Assembly: GCF_002632755.1 (NCBI RefSeq)
Contig: NZ_NJAK01000001.1
Coordinates: forward strand, 2,046,001 to 2,110,000
Source: Xenorhabdus ishibashii
GTDB lineage: Bacteria > Pseudomonadota > Gammaproteobacteria > Enterobacterales > Enterobacteriaceae
Direction of reading: 5' to 3'
DNA: 64,000 nt
Position 1 is the stretch's first letter, and each line of letters opens with the position of its first letter. The translations under genes were made by a program, and so were the position numbers. Under the pieces are notes generated by a model. It was not told where the DNA came from. It searched no databases and saw only the letters and a program-made list of their open reading frames with translations. Shown piece after piece: positions 21,535-31,627 of this stretch.

Positions 21535-23889
21535 TTATTTCTGCGTTTTATTCCTCAGTAGCCGAACTGCGTTTGCTGTTACTAATGCAGTAGCTCCCGA
21601 ATCGGCCAGTACCGCCATCCATAGTCCGGTAATACCCAGTAGGCTCGTAATAAGAAATATCGCCTTTAAACCTAACGCAATGGTGATATTTTGACGGATG
21701 TTATAATGGGTTGTTCGAGACAAAGCGATAATTTCAGGTAAACCAGTCAGTCGATTATGCGTCAGGGCAGCATCGGCTGTTTCCAGAGCAACATCAGTAC
21801 CACTGCCCATAGCAACACCGATACTGGCGGCTTTCATGGCTGGGGCATCATTGATGCCATCGCCGACCATCATGGTGCGGTGTTTTTGGTTCAACTCTGT
21901 GAGCGCTTTCACTTTATCTTCAGGCAACAATCCTGCGCGATAATCAATGCCCAGCCGATTCGCGATGGCTGCTGCTGCACGGGGATTATCTCCTGTTAGC
22001 ATTATTGCCTCGACACCTTGTTTTTTCAGGATACGGATAGCGTCTATGGCATCCTGACGCAAGGTATCTTGCATTGCTATCAGTCCCATAAATTGCCCGT
22101 TCCGAGTGACAGCAACCGCTGTTTTTCCACTGTTTTCCAGCTCAGTGACTCTCTGTTTCCATTGCTCGGACAAGGTATTTTCCGACAATCTTCCAGGGGC
22201 TGCGACGAGAATTCTCTGTCCCGACAATTGCCCTTCTACGCCAATTCCTGCAAGTGCCTTACGATGTTCAGCTTCAACAATTGTCACGTCTCTATTTTCT
22301 GCGGCATGCAAAATAGCTTTTGCCAGTGGGTGATGGGAGCCACTTTCTACGGCACCAGCCAGTGCCAGCAACGTTTCTGCACTGATATTGTCTACCGGCT
22401 CAATTTCAGTAACCTGTGGTTTTCCTTCGGTTAAAGTTCCGGTTTTATCCAGTGCAATTGTGCGCACTGAACCAAGTTGTTCCAGGGCAGCCCCACCTTT
22501 GATTAGGGAACCGCGACGGGTTGCGGCGGCCAGTGCGGAAGTAATGGCGGCAGGTGTCGAAATGACCAGAGCGCAAGGACAACCAATTAACAGCAGAGTC
22601 AGGCCACGATAGATCCAAGTTTCCCATGAGCCGGCAAAAAACAGTGGTGGGATCAATACCATCAATGTTGAGAACAAGATAATCAGTGGCGTGTAGATGC
22701 GGCTGAACCGGTCGATAAAGCGTTCAATCGGTGCCCTGCGTTCTTCTGCTTCTTCAATCAGTTGCAGGATGCGGTCAATGGCACTGTGACCAGGTTCCGA
22801 GATCACTTTCATCTGTACAGCGCTATCGACAGAAAGACAACCCGCGGCGATTTTCTCTCCTTGCTGTCGTTCAACCGGAACAGATTCACCGGTCAGGGCA
22901 CTTTCATCAAAACTGGCAAATGGGCTGAGTAGTTCGGCATCGGTAGGTAAGCGAGCACCTGGGGCGATTTCAATGATATCACCTGGCCGCAGATCAGCCG
23001 CTGGCACTGTTTCCTTTTTTCCATCTTTAATCAGTAAAGCTTGCTCAGGTACCAATGCCATCAAAGCACTGACGCCACGACGTGCGCGTCCGGCGGCATA
23101 GGATTCTAGGATTTCCCCCAATTTGAACAGGAGAATAACCATTGCCGCTTCTGCGGTGGCATCAATAAACAAGGCACCAATGGCAGCAACACTCATCAAA
23201 GTTTCAATGGCAAAAGGTGTGCCGGAACGGATAAGCTTGATGGCTTTGGTTGCTACCGGATATAGCCCAATTAATGTAGTGATGATAAAAGCGACCTGCC
23301 CTGTGGGAGCATTGATTTTTGATATTCCCCAACTAACGAACATCAAGACGGCCAGAATCAAGATGGGGGAAAAAGTCTTCCAGTGATTGACCTCTGGAGG
23401 CAATTTAGATGCCGAACTTGCCTCCTTGATTTCAAAACCGGCTTGTTTTACCGCTTGTTCAACAGCAGCACGAATATCAGTATCGGCATCGACCACCAGT
23501 TTCTCTGTTGCAAACAGAACCTTGACCTGCTTGGCTTCTGGCAATTTTTTCACGGCATTTTCGATCTTTCCTGCACAGCTCGGGCAATCCATACCCTGAA
23601 TAGTCCAATTAAAACGCTGTCTCGCTGTTAATTCGATGAGAGCGTTGTCCCGTATGGCATGTGCATGATCGTGTGAACAGTGTGCGCTGCTACTTTCATG
23701 AGAATGCGCAGTGCCAGTAGAGCAACAAGAATGGCTATGATTTGTCGCAGGAGAGTTATGTGAATGCTCGTGGCTGTGATGTTGATGTGAATGCCCACTT
23801 ACATTATTGGCGATATTTTGGTGTTCATCTTTCTGGAAAGATAAAGAATTGTGCTGTGATTGCTTATGTTTTTTGGACGTGGTTAACAT
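21535..23889 (-). CDS. zntA: zinc/cadmium/lead-exporting P1B-type ATPase
   Basis: A 784-residue metal-pumping ATPase of the inner membrane. Residues 33-77 are extremely rich in His, with Cys pairs, and probably bind metal. A heavy-metal-associated domain follows with GMDCPSCAGK (Cys102, Cys105). Then come the membrane ion path CPCALVIS, the phosphorylation site DKTGTLTEG, and the hinge MVGDGINDAPA. The His-rich N-terminus is longer than in E. coli ZntA. It exports Zn, Cd and Pb using ATP. A ZntR-type promoter precedes it at 23932-23963. Confidence 0.96.
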   Translation of the reverse strand: MLTTSKKHKQSQHNSLSFQKDEHQNIANNVSGHSHQHHSHEHSHNSPATNHSHSCCSTGTAHSHESSSAHCSHDHAHAIRDNALIELTARQRFNWTIQGMDCPSCAGKIENAVKKLPEAKQVKVLFATEKLVVDADTDIRAAVEQAVKQAGFEIKEASSASKLPPEVNHWKTFSPILILAVLMFVSWGISKINAPTGQVAFIITTLIGLYPVATKAIKLIRSGTPFAIETLMSVAAIGALFIDATAEAAMVILLFKLGEILESYAAGRARRGVSALMALVPEQALLIKDGKKETVPAADLRPGDIIEIAPGARLPTDAELLSPFASFDESALTGESVPVERQQGEKIAAGCLSVDSAVQMKVISEPGHSAIDRILQLIEEAEERRAPIERFIDRFSRIYTPLIILFSTLMVLIPPLFFAGSWETWIYRGLTLLLIGCPCALVISTPAAITSALAAATRRGSLIKGGAALEQLGSVRTIALDKTGTLTEGKPQVTEIEPVDNISAETLLALAGAVESGSHHPLAKAILHAAENRDVTIVEAEHRKALAGIGVEGQLSGQRILVAAPGRLSENTLSEQWKQRVTELENSGKTAVAVTRNGQFMGLIAMQDTLRQDAIDAIRILKKQGVEAIMLTGDNPRAAAAIANRLGIDYRAGLLPEDKVKALTELNQKHRTMMVGDGINDAPAMKAASIGVAMGSGTDVALETADAALTHNRLTGLPEIIALSRTTHYNIRQNITIALGLKAIFLITSLLGITGLWMAVLADSGATALVTANAVRLLRNKTQK

Positions 23890-23931
23890 AGGCGACCTCT
23901 TAACGAGAGCTAATTTTAATCATTAGCATTA

Positions 23932-23963
23932 ACTCTACACTTTGGAGTGAACTCCAGAGTCAA
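23932..23963 (-). promoter_or_regulatory. ZntR-type MerR-family promoter of zntA
   Basis: On the minus strand a -35 box TTGACT and a -10 box TAGAGT are separated by 20 bp, the long spacer typical of MerR-family promoters. The spacer and -35 hold the near-palindrome ACTCTGGAGT / ACTCCAAAGT (23939-23960). This closely resembles the E. coli zntA promoter bound by ZntR. Zinc-bound ZntR would twist the DNA and switch the promoter on. The zntR gene itself is not in the window. Confidence 0.85.
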
Positions 23964-24080
23964 ATTTAATAGAGGAATTCTTTTGATGATTTGTGCTATT
24001 TAGAAATAAGGTCTCATTATCAATGTCCTTCCTCTTGATGTTATTTGCGCTTCAACCTCTTGGTTAGTAAGGGTAAGCTA

Positions 24081-24707
24081 TCATAGGAAGAGTGAACGAA
24101 TAATCAAAAAATGTCCGATAAAACCACAGGTAGCAACAATCGCTTTTGACAGTTTAAAAGGGAAGCGATACTGGGCAATGATATTGATACTGTGTGCGAG
24201 GAGTAGCAGGATTGCGCCAGCAATGACAGAAAATCGGCTGTCGTTGCTGAGGGAAAAATATTGTTCTCCGGCAACCCAAACCATCAGTAGTGCCATAACA
24301 AAGCTATCTACCACCCGCCAACGCATATTATCCAGACGAGTCCAGACTGTCAGTATGACCACAATGCCAACGACCAGTAGGATCACAGGCAGCGGGAAGA
24401 AGAAACTGAAACCCATATGTAAGGCAAAACTGATGGTATATAACAGGTAACTCAGGAACAGCGTGATAAATGAGAAGAGTAGGTACTTACTAGGAAGCAT
24501 ACGAAGCGCATCAGAGAGCAGGGCAATAAGAAGCCCCGCAATGATAAGGTAACCTGAAACCTCAAGATTGGGTGCCTGACAGGCCCATAATAATAGAAGC
24601 AGCATAGTGACAGGGCGGAAAACCCATTGCTGCCAGTTGGTGCCACGATAGGCAGCATCAATATATAACCACCCAGAAAAAAACACCGCAAGAAATGGCC
24701 AACTCAT
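24081..24707 (-). CDS. yhhN: YhhN/TMEM86 family membrane protein
   Basis: A 208-residue integral membrane protein with about eight hydrophobic segments, collinear with E. coli YhhN (SWPFLAVFFSGWLYIDAAYRGTNWQQWVFRPVT, GHFLIIRSLFL at the end). The family includes animal TMEM86B lysoplasmalogenase; the bacterial role is not established. The ATG at 24707 has AAGGAAAGGA before it and matches the family start; an eight-codon extension is possible. The synteny zntA-yhhN-yhhL-rsmD is conserved. Confidence 0.9.
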   Translation of the reverse strand: MSWPFLAVFFSGWLYIDAAYRGTNWQQWVFRPVTMLLLLLWACQAPNLEVSGYLIIAGLLIALLSDALRMLPSKYLLFSFITLFLSYLLYTISFALHMGFSFFFPLPVILLVVGIVVILTVWTRLDNMRWRVVDSFVMALLMVWVAGEQYFSLSNDSRFSVIAGAILLLLAHSINIIAQYRFPFKLSKAIVATCGFIGHFLIIRSLFL

Positions 24708-24920
24708 ATTTTTCCTTTCCTTAAAGTTCAAAGCCTGTTTTGTCAGGCAATTTTATTTATGAGGGGTTGGTGCGAAGAATATCTTGATTTATCGATATTA
24801 ATTCATTATTAACGAACAATTAACGTTTTATTATCAAAAACAAAGAACGTCAATGAGTAAATTAAGCTAATTACTCATTGACGAAGGAAGAAAATAAGAT
24901 GAGTCACGGGGTATGTGAAG

Positions 24921-25202
24921 TTATTTTTTCTCCCGTTGTTTCTCTTTTTGTTGTTTTTTCTGCCAAGACAATAATTCAAAGACACCAAAAAAGAAGATCT
25001 TGGTCTGGAGAAAACCAGACAGATTTTGATCTTTAGGCTGGGAGTTTTTCAGCAGCAGTAACTGAAAAGCATGCATGATTACCGTAAATACCATTGCAAT
25101 ATCCATAAAATATCTCAATGGCTTAGGGAATGGGTGAAACAAATTGAAGATCATGATACCCCAAACTAAGATCATGATCGCTCTTCCTAATAGAATAAAC
25201 AT
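24921..25202 (-). CDS. yhhL: DUF1145 family inner membrane protein
   Basis: A 93-residue protein with two to three membrane helices and a lysine-rich tail, matching E. coli YhhL (GRAIMILVWGIMIFNLFHPFPKPLRYF, FFFGVFELLSWQKKQ). Its function is unknown. The frame could begin at 25235, but the ATG at 25202 aligns with E. coli and has GGAG six nt upstream. It follows rsmD closely and is probably co-transcribed with it. Confidence 0.87.
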   Translation of the reverse strand: MFILLGRAIMILVWGIMIFNLFHPFPKPLRYFMDIAMVFTVIMHAFQLLLLKNSQPKDQNLSGFLQTKIFFFGVFELLSWQKKQQKEKQREKK

Positions 25203-25243
25203 CATCGACTCCAAAATCGTGTTTAAGTCATTCAAACACCAGA

Positions 25244-25822
25244 TTACTGATGGCGAATATATAACCGATAAGCAACTTGTCCGGCGGTTTTTTCCCGATG
25301 CAGTTGCCAGTTTGGGGGAACTTCTGTCGCAGCAGATTCTGCTTCTGCCTCAACATAAATCCAACTCTCTTCTGCTAGCCAGCCATTGGCTTCCAATAAA
25401 TTGATTGTTTCAGTCAACATCCCCTTGCGGAATGGAGGATCGAGGAAAACTACATCAAACGGTGTTCCGGTGCCGTTAAGGTATTGTAGTGCATTACCTT
25501 GTACTACATCGGCATTTTCAGCTTTCAGTAGGGCTAAGTTAGCCGATAGTTGTTTCGCGACATTGCGATCGTATTCAATTAAGGTAGCGTGACTTGCATA
25601 ACGAGATAAAGCCTCAAATCCGAGCGCTCCGCTACCTGAAAAGCAATCCAGACAACGAGCACCCTGAACCACTGGCATAAGCCAATTAAAAAGTGTCTCG
25701 CGGATGCGATCTGTTGTTGGACGCAGGCCATCACTATCAGGAACCGGCAATTTTCTCCCGCGCCATTTTCCGCCAATAATGCGGATTTGTCCCAAAGACG
25801 CGTTCTGTGGTTTTTTAGTCAT
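25244..25822 (-). CDS. rsmD: 16S rRNA (guanine966-N2)-methyltransferase
   Basis: A 192-residue Rossmann-fold methyltransferase. RIIGGKWRGRKL and LRPTTDRIRETLFNWL form the N-terminal RNA-binding part. CLDCFSGSGALGFEALSR is the S-adenosylmethionine site and FLDPPF the catalytic DPPF motif. It methylates G966 of 16S rRNA in the 30S subunit. It is divergent from ftsY, as in E. coli. Confidence 0.95.
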   Translation of the reverse strand: MTKKPQNASLGQIRIIGGKWRGRKLPVPDSDGLRPTTDRIRETLFNWLMPVVQGARCLDCFSGSGALGFEALSRYASHATLIEYDRNVAKQLSANLALLKAENADVVQGNALQYLNGTGTPFDVVFLDPPFRKGMLTETINLLEANGWLAEESWIYVEAEAESAATEVPPNWQLHREKTAGQVAYRLYIRHQ

Positions 25823-26049
25823 AATTTACATAACTTAAATATTTGTCATCCGACGCTGTTAAATGATATCTGGCGAAGACAAAAAGTGAGTGAAAACGGA
25901 GATATCCATTGATTAATTTACCACGAAATCCTCTATAGATATGTGTTGTGGTGTGATGAAAATGTTAGACTGGATTAATTATCGTTAGAACCTATCTCAG
26001 TAGATATAACAGCACCTATCTAACTTAACCGCGAGGAGTGTAGTGGCCG

Positions 26050-27597
26050 ATGGCAAAAGAGAAAAAAAGAGGTTTCTTCTCTTGGTTTGGACTTGGTCGT
26101 CAAGATAAGAAGCAGCAAGAGGAACAAGCTGAACAAGAAAGAGTGGCTGCGGAAGAAGCGGAACAACCGAGTTTAGCGGAAGAAGCCGCCCGTCGCGCGG
26201 CAGAAGAAGCGGAGCAGCAGCGTTTAGCGGAAGAAGCCGCCCGTCGCGCAGCAGAAGAAGCGGAGCAGCAGCGTTTAGCGGAAGAAGCCGCTTGTCGCGC
26301 GGCAGAAGAAGCGGAGCAGCAGCGTTTAGCGGAAGAAGCCGCCCGTCGCGCAGCAGAAGAAGCAGAGCAGCAGCGTTTAGCGGAAGAAGCCGCTCGTCGC
26401 GCGGCAGAAGAAGCGGAGCAGCAACGTTTAGCGGAAGAAGCCGCCCGTCGCGCAGCAGAAGAAGCGGAGCAGCAACGTTTAGCGGAAGAAGCCGCCCGTC
26501 GCGCAGCAGAAGAAGCAGAGCAGCAGCGTTTAGCGGAAGAAGCCGCTCGTCGCGCGGTAGAAGAAGCGGAGCAGCAGCGTTTAGCGGAAGAAGCGGAGCA
26601 GCAACGTTTAGCGGAAGAGTTGGCTCGTCAGGCAGAAGAACAGGTGGCATTACCTAAGGAACAAGAGCGGCCAACTAAAGAAGGATTCTTTGCTCGTCTG
26701 AAACGCAGCTTAGTTAAAACTCGTCAAAATCTTGGTTCCGGCTTCTTAGGACTATTCCGTGGCAAGAAAATTGATGATGATCTGTTTGAAGAGCTGGAAG
26801 AACAGTTATTAATTGCAGATGTGGGCGTTGAAACTACCCGTAAGATTATTACTAACCTGACAGAGCACGCCAGCCGTAAAGAGTTGAAAGATGCGGAGGC
26901 ACTTTATTCTAAACTGAAAGAAGAGATGTCAGCCATTCTGGCGAAAGTTGATAAGCCGCTGGAGATCGAAGGCAAATCACCTTATGTCATTCTGATGGTG
27001 GGAGTGAATGGTGTTGGTAAAACGACCACGATTGGTAAATTGGCACGTCAATATCACTCTCAAGGCAAATCCGTCATGCTGGCGGCTGGGGATACCTTCC
27101 GAGCAGCCGCAGTAGAACAGTTACAGGTTTGGGGAGAGCGCAACAAAATCCCTGTGATTTCCCAACATACGGGTGCAGATTCAGCTTCAGTGATTTTTGA
27201 CGCTATCCAGTCAGCCAAAGCTAAAGGTATTGATGTCCTGATCGCAGATACCGCAGGGCGTTTGCAGAATAAATCTCATTTAATGGAAGAGCTGAAAAAA
27301 ATCGTTCGAGTGATGAAAAAACTGGACGAAGAAGCTCCTCATGAAATTATGCTAACTCTGGATGCAAGCACAGGTCAAAATGCCGTAAGTCAGGCTAAAC
27401 TATTCCATGAAGCTGTGGGATTGACGGGTATTTCACTGACCAAACTGGATGGTACTGCGAAAGGCGGAGTTATTTTCGCGATTGCCGACCAATTTGAGAT
27501 CCCAATCCGCTACATTGGTGTGGGTGAAGGCATTGAAGATCTCCGTCCATTTAAGGCAGACGATTTTATTGAGGCTCTTTTTGCCCGAGAGGATTAA
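26050..27597 (+). CDS. ftsY: signal recognition particle receptor FtsY
   Basis: A 515-residue SRP receptor. Residues 1-30 are basic and aromatic. Residues about 35-198 are an acidic, Ala/Glu/Gln/Arg-rich coiled-coil A domain built from near-identical 17-residue repeats. The N domain follows, then the GTPase G domain with [10 protein letters not shown] near residue 318, DTFRAAA, DTAGR and [10 protein letters not shown]. It docks ribosome-SRP complexes at the inner membrane for insertion of membrane proteins. It heads the ftsYEX operon, with ftsE 6 bp downstream. The A domain is normally poorly conserved, but here it has clearly grown by tandem duplication. Confidence 0.96.
   Translation: MAKEKKRGFFSWFGLGRQDKKQQEEQAEQERVAAEEAEQPSLAEEAARRAAEEAEQQRLAEEAARRAAEEAEQQRLAEEAACRAAEEAEQQRLAEEAARRAAEEAEQQRLAEEAARRAAEEAEQQRLAEEAARRAAEEAEQQRLAEEAARRAAEEAEQQRLAEEAARRAVEEAEQQRLAEEAEQQRLAEELARQAEEQVALPKEQERPTKEGFFARLKRSLVKTRQNLGSGFLGLFRGKKIDDDLFEELEEQLLIADVGVETTRKIITNLTEHASRKELKDAEALYSKLKEEMSAILAKVDKPLEIEGKSPYVILMVGVNGVGKTTTIGKLARQYHSQGKSVMLAAGDTFRAAAVEQLQVWGERNKIPVISQHTGADSASVIFDAIQSAKAKGIDVLIADTAGRLQNKSHLMEELKKIVRVMKKLDEEAPHEIMLTLDASTGQNAVSQAKLFHEAVGLTGISLTKLDGTAKGGVIFAIADQFEIPIRYIGVGEGIEDLRPFKADDFIEALFARED
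26152..26640 (+). repeat. 51-bp tandem repeats inside ftsY
   Basis: Eight complete copies of a 51-bp unit (encoding [17 protein letters not shown]) run from 26152 to about 26559. They are followed by partial units to about 26640. Copies differ by a few synonymous changes and single substitutions (EQPSL in copy 1, CRAA in copy 3, RRAV in copy 8). Such an array should vary in copy number between strains. It also creates long spurious frames on the other strand. Confidence 0.95.
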
Positions 27598-27603
27598 CTA
27601 TCA

Positions 27604-28269
27604 ATGATTCGCTTTGAACAGGTCAGTAAAGCCTATCTGGGAGGGCGGCAGGCGCTGCAAGGGGTGGATTTTCACCTGCTTCCAGGAGAAATGGCATTTT
27701 TAACCGGTCACTCAGGAGCCGGTAAAAGTACTCTTTTAAAACTTATCTGTGGTATCGAACGCCCCAGCGCAGGCCATATTTGGTTTTCTGGCCATGACAT
27801 CAGCCGACTAAAATCCAGAGAAATCCCATTTCTACGCCGTCAGATCGGCATGATTTTTCAGGATCATCATCTGCTTTTGGATCGCACCATATATGAGAAT
27901 GTCGCTATGCCGCTGATCATCTCAGGAGCAAGTTCGGAAGACATTCGTCGACGGGTATCTGCGGCGTTGGATAAGGTCGGCTTACTGGACAAAGCGAAAA
28001 ATTTCCCCATTCAGCTTTCTGGAGGAGAACAACAGCGTGTAGGTATCGCCCGCGCAGTGGTGAATAAGCCAACAGTCTTGTTGGCGGATGAACCAACGGG
28101 AAATTTGGATGGGGCATTATCAGAGGGGATCATGCGTCTGTTTGAAGAATTTAACCGAGTTGGTGTGACGGTTCTGATGGCTACCCATGATACTTCCCTC
28201 ATTGAACGAAGACATTATCGTATCTTGACCCTAAATCAGGGACGCATGCAAGGAGGACATCATGGCTAA
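27604..28269 (+). CDS. ftsE: cell division ATP-binding protein FtsE
   Basis: A 221-residue ABC ATPase of normal length. Walker A is GHSGAGKST near residue 35, the signature is [14 protein letters not shown], and Walker B is [12 protein letters not shown], followed by the His switch in MATHD. With FtsX it forms a complex that controls periplasmic amidases (through EnvC) during septum splitting. It overlaps ftsX by 8 bp. Confidence 0.97.
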   Translation: MIRFEQVSKAYLGGRQALQGVDFHLLPGEMAFLTGHSGAGKSTLLKLICGIERPSAGHIWFSGHDISRLKSREIPFLRRQIGMIFQDHHLLLDRTIYENVAMPLIISGASSEDIRRRVSAALDKVGLLDKAKNFPIQLSGGEQQRVGIARAVVNKPTVLLADEPTGNLDGALSEGIMRLFEEFNRVGVTVLMATHDTSLIERRHYRILTLNQGRMQGGHHG

Positions 28270-29236
28270 GCATGTCCGTCATTCAGCGAAAAAAATACAG
28301 TCCCCAAAATCCAAGTCACTAAAAGGGGGATGGCATGTACAGTGGCGTTATGCGTGGAAAAGTACTCTGTCCGATATGCTCCGCCAACCACTGGCAACAT
28401 TGCTGACTGTTATGGTAATAGCTATTTCCCTGACCTTGCCGAGTGTGTTTTATATTGTTTGGAAAAATGTCGATCAAGCTGTGATGCAGTGGTATCCGAT
28501 CCCACAACTCACGGTTTATTTGGATAAGTCATTGAATGACAATAGCGTCAAACAGGTAATTGATCAGTTGAAAGGCATGGATGGCGTGAAATCGGTAAAT
28601 TACCTTTCCCGTGACGAAGCCGTAAACGAATTCCGTGCATGGTCAGGCTTTGCCAGCGCACTAGATCTGCTGGAGGAAAACCCGCTGCCGGCAGTTGCTA
28701 TAGTCTCTCCTAAATTGAATTTTCAGGACGCTCAGGCGCTAACAACATTGCAAGATCAAGTTGCGCAGATTAAAGGCATTGAAGACGTCAGGATGGATGA
28801 TAGCTGGTTTGCCCGCTTGACCGCATTGGCTAACCTTGTTGGCAGAATTGCTGCCGTGATAGGTATCTTGATGGTGGTTGCGCTGCTCTTGGTCATTGGT
28901 AATAGTGTCCGGCTGAGCATCTTTAGCCGTCGTGAGACGATTAATGTTATGAAGCTGATTGGGGCAACGGATGGTTTTATTTTGCGTCCTTTTCTTCATG
29001 GTGGAGCCTTATTGGGAATTTTGGGAGCAATATTCTCCCTGATCCTCTCCTCCCTGCTGGTGTGGAAACTTTCCAATGTAGTCACGGAAGTGGCAAGTAT
29101 TTTTGGAACAAGCTTTATATTGCATGGTTTGGAGTGGGATGAATCACTCTTATTAGTGCTTATTTCGGGTATGATTGGCTGGATTGCTGCATGGTTTGCG
29201 ACAATTCAGCATTTACGTCGTTTTAGGCCGGAATAA
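28262..29236 (+). CDS. ftsX: cell division membrane protein FtsX
   Basis: A 324-residue membrane protein with four predicted membrane helices and a periplasmic loop between the first two (about residues 75-190). The C-terminal part [34 protein letters not shown] is the FtsX/MacB-type permease core. It partners with FtsE and signals to EnvC. The lysine-rich N-terminus is cytoplasmic. Its start overlaps the ftsE end. Confidence 0.96.
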   Translation: MAKHVRHSAKKIQSPKSKSLKGGWHVQWRYAWKSTLSDMLRQPLATLLTVMVIAISLTLPSVFYIVWKNVDQAVMQWYPIPQLTVYLDKSLNDNSVKQVIDQLKGMDGVKSVNYLSRDEAVNEFRAWSGFASALDLLEENPLPAVAIVSPKLNFQDAQALTTLQDQVAQIKGIEDVRMDDSWFARLTALANLVGRIAAVIGILMVVALLLVIGNSVRLSIFSRRETINVMKLIGATDGFILRPFLHGGALLGILGAIFSLILSSLLVWKLSNVVTEVASIFGTSFILHGLEWDESLLLVLISGMIGWIAAWFATIQHLRRFRPE

Positions 29237-29449
29237 AGGTGTTGCTGGACTTGCCAGTGAACTGATGGGGTTAATTGTTGTCAAAGTCACAGTTATGGTT
29301 TTGTATTGATATCCACACAACTGAGACGATTTGAATATGATCTCGATGGTGGTAAAATAGACGCCGTTTTGGCTTGAATAAACCTTATTGGTTAACTCAG
29401 GCAAACCTAAAAAGGCCATCAATTTGGATCTAATTTTGAGAGAATTTGA

Positions 29450-30307
29450 ATGACAAAAGAAATGCAAACTTTGGCATTAGTTCCACAAGGTAGTTTGGAA
29501 GGGTACATCCGTGCTTCCAATGCTTATCCTATGCTTTCTGCAGAGGAAGAGAAGGAACTGGCAGAAAGGCTGCATTACCAGGGAGATCTGGATGCAGCGA
29601 AAAAGCTGATTCTTTCTCACCTGCGCTTCGTTGTTCATGTTGCCCGCAGTTATGCCGGTTATGGTCTGCCACAGGCGGATTTAATTCAGGAAGGTAATAT
29701 TGGCCTGATGAAAGCGGTTCGTCGATTTAATCCAGAAGTGGGTGTGCGTCTGGTTTCTTTTGCTGTTCACTGGATTAAGGCAGAAATCCATGAATATGTA
29801 TTGCGTAATTGGCGTATTGTGAAGGTCGCAACGACAAAGGCGCAGCGTAAACTGTTCTTTAATTTGCGCAAGGCTAAACAACGTCTGGGATGGTTCAATC
29901 AGGATGAAATTGAACTGGTTGCCAAAGAATTGGGCGTGACCAGCAAAGATGTCCGAGAGATGGAATCCCGTATGTCAGCGCAGGATATGGCATTTGATAT
30001 GTCTTCTGATGATGACAATCTTGATAGTCATCCTGTGGCTCCGGTGCTGTATTTGCAAGATAGGGCTTCTGACTTTGCCGATGGCATTGAAGAAGATAAC
30101 TGGGAAACTCACGCTGCGGATAAACTTTCTGTAGCGATGGAAGGGCTGGACGAACGTAGCCAAGACATCATTCGTTCTCGTTGGTTGGATGATGACAATA
30201 AAACTACCTTGCAAGAATTGGCAGATAAATATGGTGTATCTGCTGAGCGTGTTCGACAGCTAGAAAAAAATGCCATGAAGAAATTGCGACTGGCGATTGA
30301 AGCGTGA
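29450..30307 (+). CDS. rpoH: heat-shock sigma factor sigma-32
   Basis: A 285-residue group 3 sigma factor, the same size as in E. coli. Region 2 contains [44 protein letters not shown], followed by the RpoH-specific box [12 protein letters not shown]. Region 4 ends in [23 protein letters not shown]. It directs RNA polymerase to heat-shock promoters. It follows ftsX after a 213-bp promoter region, as in E. coli, and a terminator follows it. Confidence 0.98.
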   Translation: MTKEMQTLALVPQGSLEGYIRASNAYPMLSAEEEKELAERLHYQGDLDAAKKLILSHLRFVVHVARSYAGYGLPQADLIQEGNIGLMKAVRRFNPEVGVRLVSFAVHWIKAEIHEYVLRNWRIVKVATTKAQRKLFFNLRKAKQRLGWFNQDEIELVAKELGVTSKDVREMESRMSAQDMAFDMSSDDDNLDSHPVAPVLYLQDRASDFADGIEEDNWETHAADKLSVAMEGLDERSQDIIRSRWLDDDNKTTLQELADKYGVSAERVRQLEKNAMKKLRLAIEA

Positions 30308-30336
30308 TTTCTTAGCTGAGTAAAACTTTCTGGATT

Positions 30337-30367
30337 AAAAAGCGATAATTTGTTTATCGCTTTTTTT
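30337..30367 (+). terminator. rpoH terminator
   Basis: An 8-bp stem (AGCGATAA / TTATCGCT) preceded by A residues and followed by seven T residues, 30 nt after the rpoH stop. Confidence 0.88.
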
Positions 30368-30437
30368 ATGCGCACAAGATAGTTAGCAGTGAACAGCAAA
30401 ATAACCATCAGTGTCAGAGAGCCGAGGAAATTCCATT

Positions 30438-31571
30438 ATGAAAATTGTGATTGCCCCTGATTCATTTAAGGAAAGCCTGAATGCCTTGCAGGTGGCGCAG
30501 GCAATAGAGCGGGGATTTAAGGAAATTTATCCACAAGCAGACTATATCAAGCTGCCTATGGCTGATGGCGGAGAAGGGACAGTAGAATCACTGGTGGCTG
30601 CAACCGGAGGAAAACGTATCGAATGTACTGTCACTGATCCTTTGGGGCAACCTGTTAAGGCATTCTTTGGTTTGCTTGGCGATGGAAAAACCGCGGTGAT
30701 TGAAATGGCTGCCGCTTCTGGTTTGCATTTGGTGCCAATAGAACAACGTAACCCTTTGATAACGACAAGTTATGGAACGGGAGAATTAATTTTGGCTGCG
30801 CTGGAACAAGAGGTACACAAACTGATTTTAGGCATTGGAGGCAGTGCAACCAACGATGGTGGCGCAGGTATGATGCATGCACTTGGTGCGAATTTATTAG
30901 ATGGTGACAGTCGTATTCTGCCATTCGGCGGTGCGGCATTAACTCGGCTGGAAGGTATTGACTTAACGCATCTTGATCCACGTCTCAGGCAAATTGAACT
31001 TATCGTGGCTTGTGATGTGAATAACCCATTATGTGGTGAGCAGGGAGCATCAGCGGTATTTGGCCCACAAAAAGGCGCGACACCGGAGATGGTTAAATCG
31101 TTAGACTCTGCATTGCGTCATTATGGTATGAAAATAGAATCCTTAACGGGAAAAAGCGTGATTGATGCTGCTGGTGCTGGCGCGGCTGGAGGGATGGGCG
31201 CATCTTTATTGGGATGTCTGGGGGCAAGATTACAGTCAGGTATTGAGATTGTTATTGAAACCTTGCAACTGGAAGAAGCGATTCAGGGTGCGGATCTGGT
31301 TATTACGGGGGAGGGGCGTCTGGATAGCCAGACCATATACGGTAAAACCCCCATTGGTGTTGCCCGCGTTGCGAAAAAATTTGGCATTCCCACCATTGCG
31401 TTAGTTGGGGGAATGAGCCGAGATTATCATGTTGTACATCAACATGGGCTGGATGCAGTCTTTTCCATCATACCGGAGGCTTGTTCCCTTGCTGATGCCC
31501 TTGCCAATGGTGCCGATAATTTGCAGGTAACGGCACGGAATATTGCAGCGATTTGGGCTATTTCCCATTAA
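30438..31571 (+). CDS. glxK: glycerate kinase (GarK/GlxK type)
   Basis: A 377-residue type I glycerate kinase. The N-terminus MKIVIAPDSFKESLNALQVA, the loop MADGGEGTVESLVAATGG, GIGGSATNDGGAGMMHALG and TGEGRLDSQTIYGKTP are family signatures. It phosphorylates D-glycerate to 2-phosphoglycerate with ATP in the cytoplasm. GarK and GlxK cannot be told apart from sequence alone here, and no glycolate or galactarate genes are adjacent. I chose the ATG at 30438, which begins the conserved sequence and follows GAGGA; the open frame extends nine codons further upstream. Confidence 0.9.
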   Translation: MKIVIAPDSFKESLNALQVAQAIERGFKEIYPQADYIKLPMADGGEGTVESLVAATGGKRIECTVTDPLGQPVKAFFGLLGDGKTAVIEMAAASGLHLVPIEQRNPLITTSYGTGELILAALEQEVHKLILGIGGSATNDGGAGMMHALGANLLDGDSRILPFGGAALTRLEGIDLTHLDPRLRQIELIVACDVNNPLCGEQGASAVFGPQKGATPEMVKSLDSALRHYGMKIESLTGKSVIDAAGAGAAGGMGASLLGCLGARLQSGIEIVIETLQLEEAIQGADLVITGEGRLDSQTIYGKTPIGVARVAKKFGIPTIALVGGMSRDYHVVHQHGLDAVFSIIPEACSLADALANGADNLQVTARNIAAIWAISH

Positions 31572-31627
31572 ATACTACATTTTTTAGTTTTTTTAATTTG
31601 GTAGTCTTCTTCCTTGTTTTATGAGCG

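Noticed and set aside
25997..26650. A 217-codon minus-strand frame opposite ftsY
   Set aside because: It is an artefact of the 51-bp repeats; the low-complexity translation ([15 protein letters not shown] repeats) mirrors the real FtsY coiled coil on the other strand.
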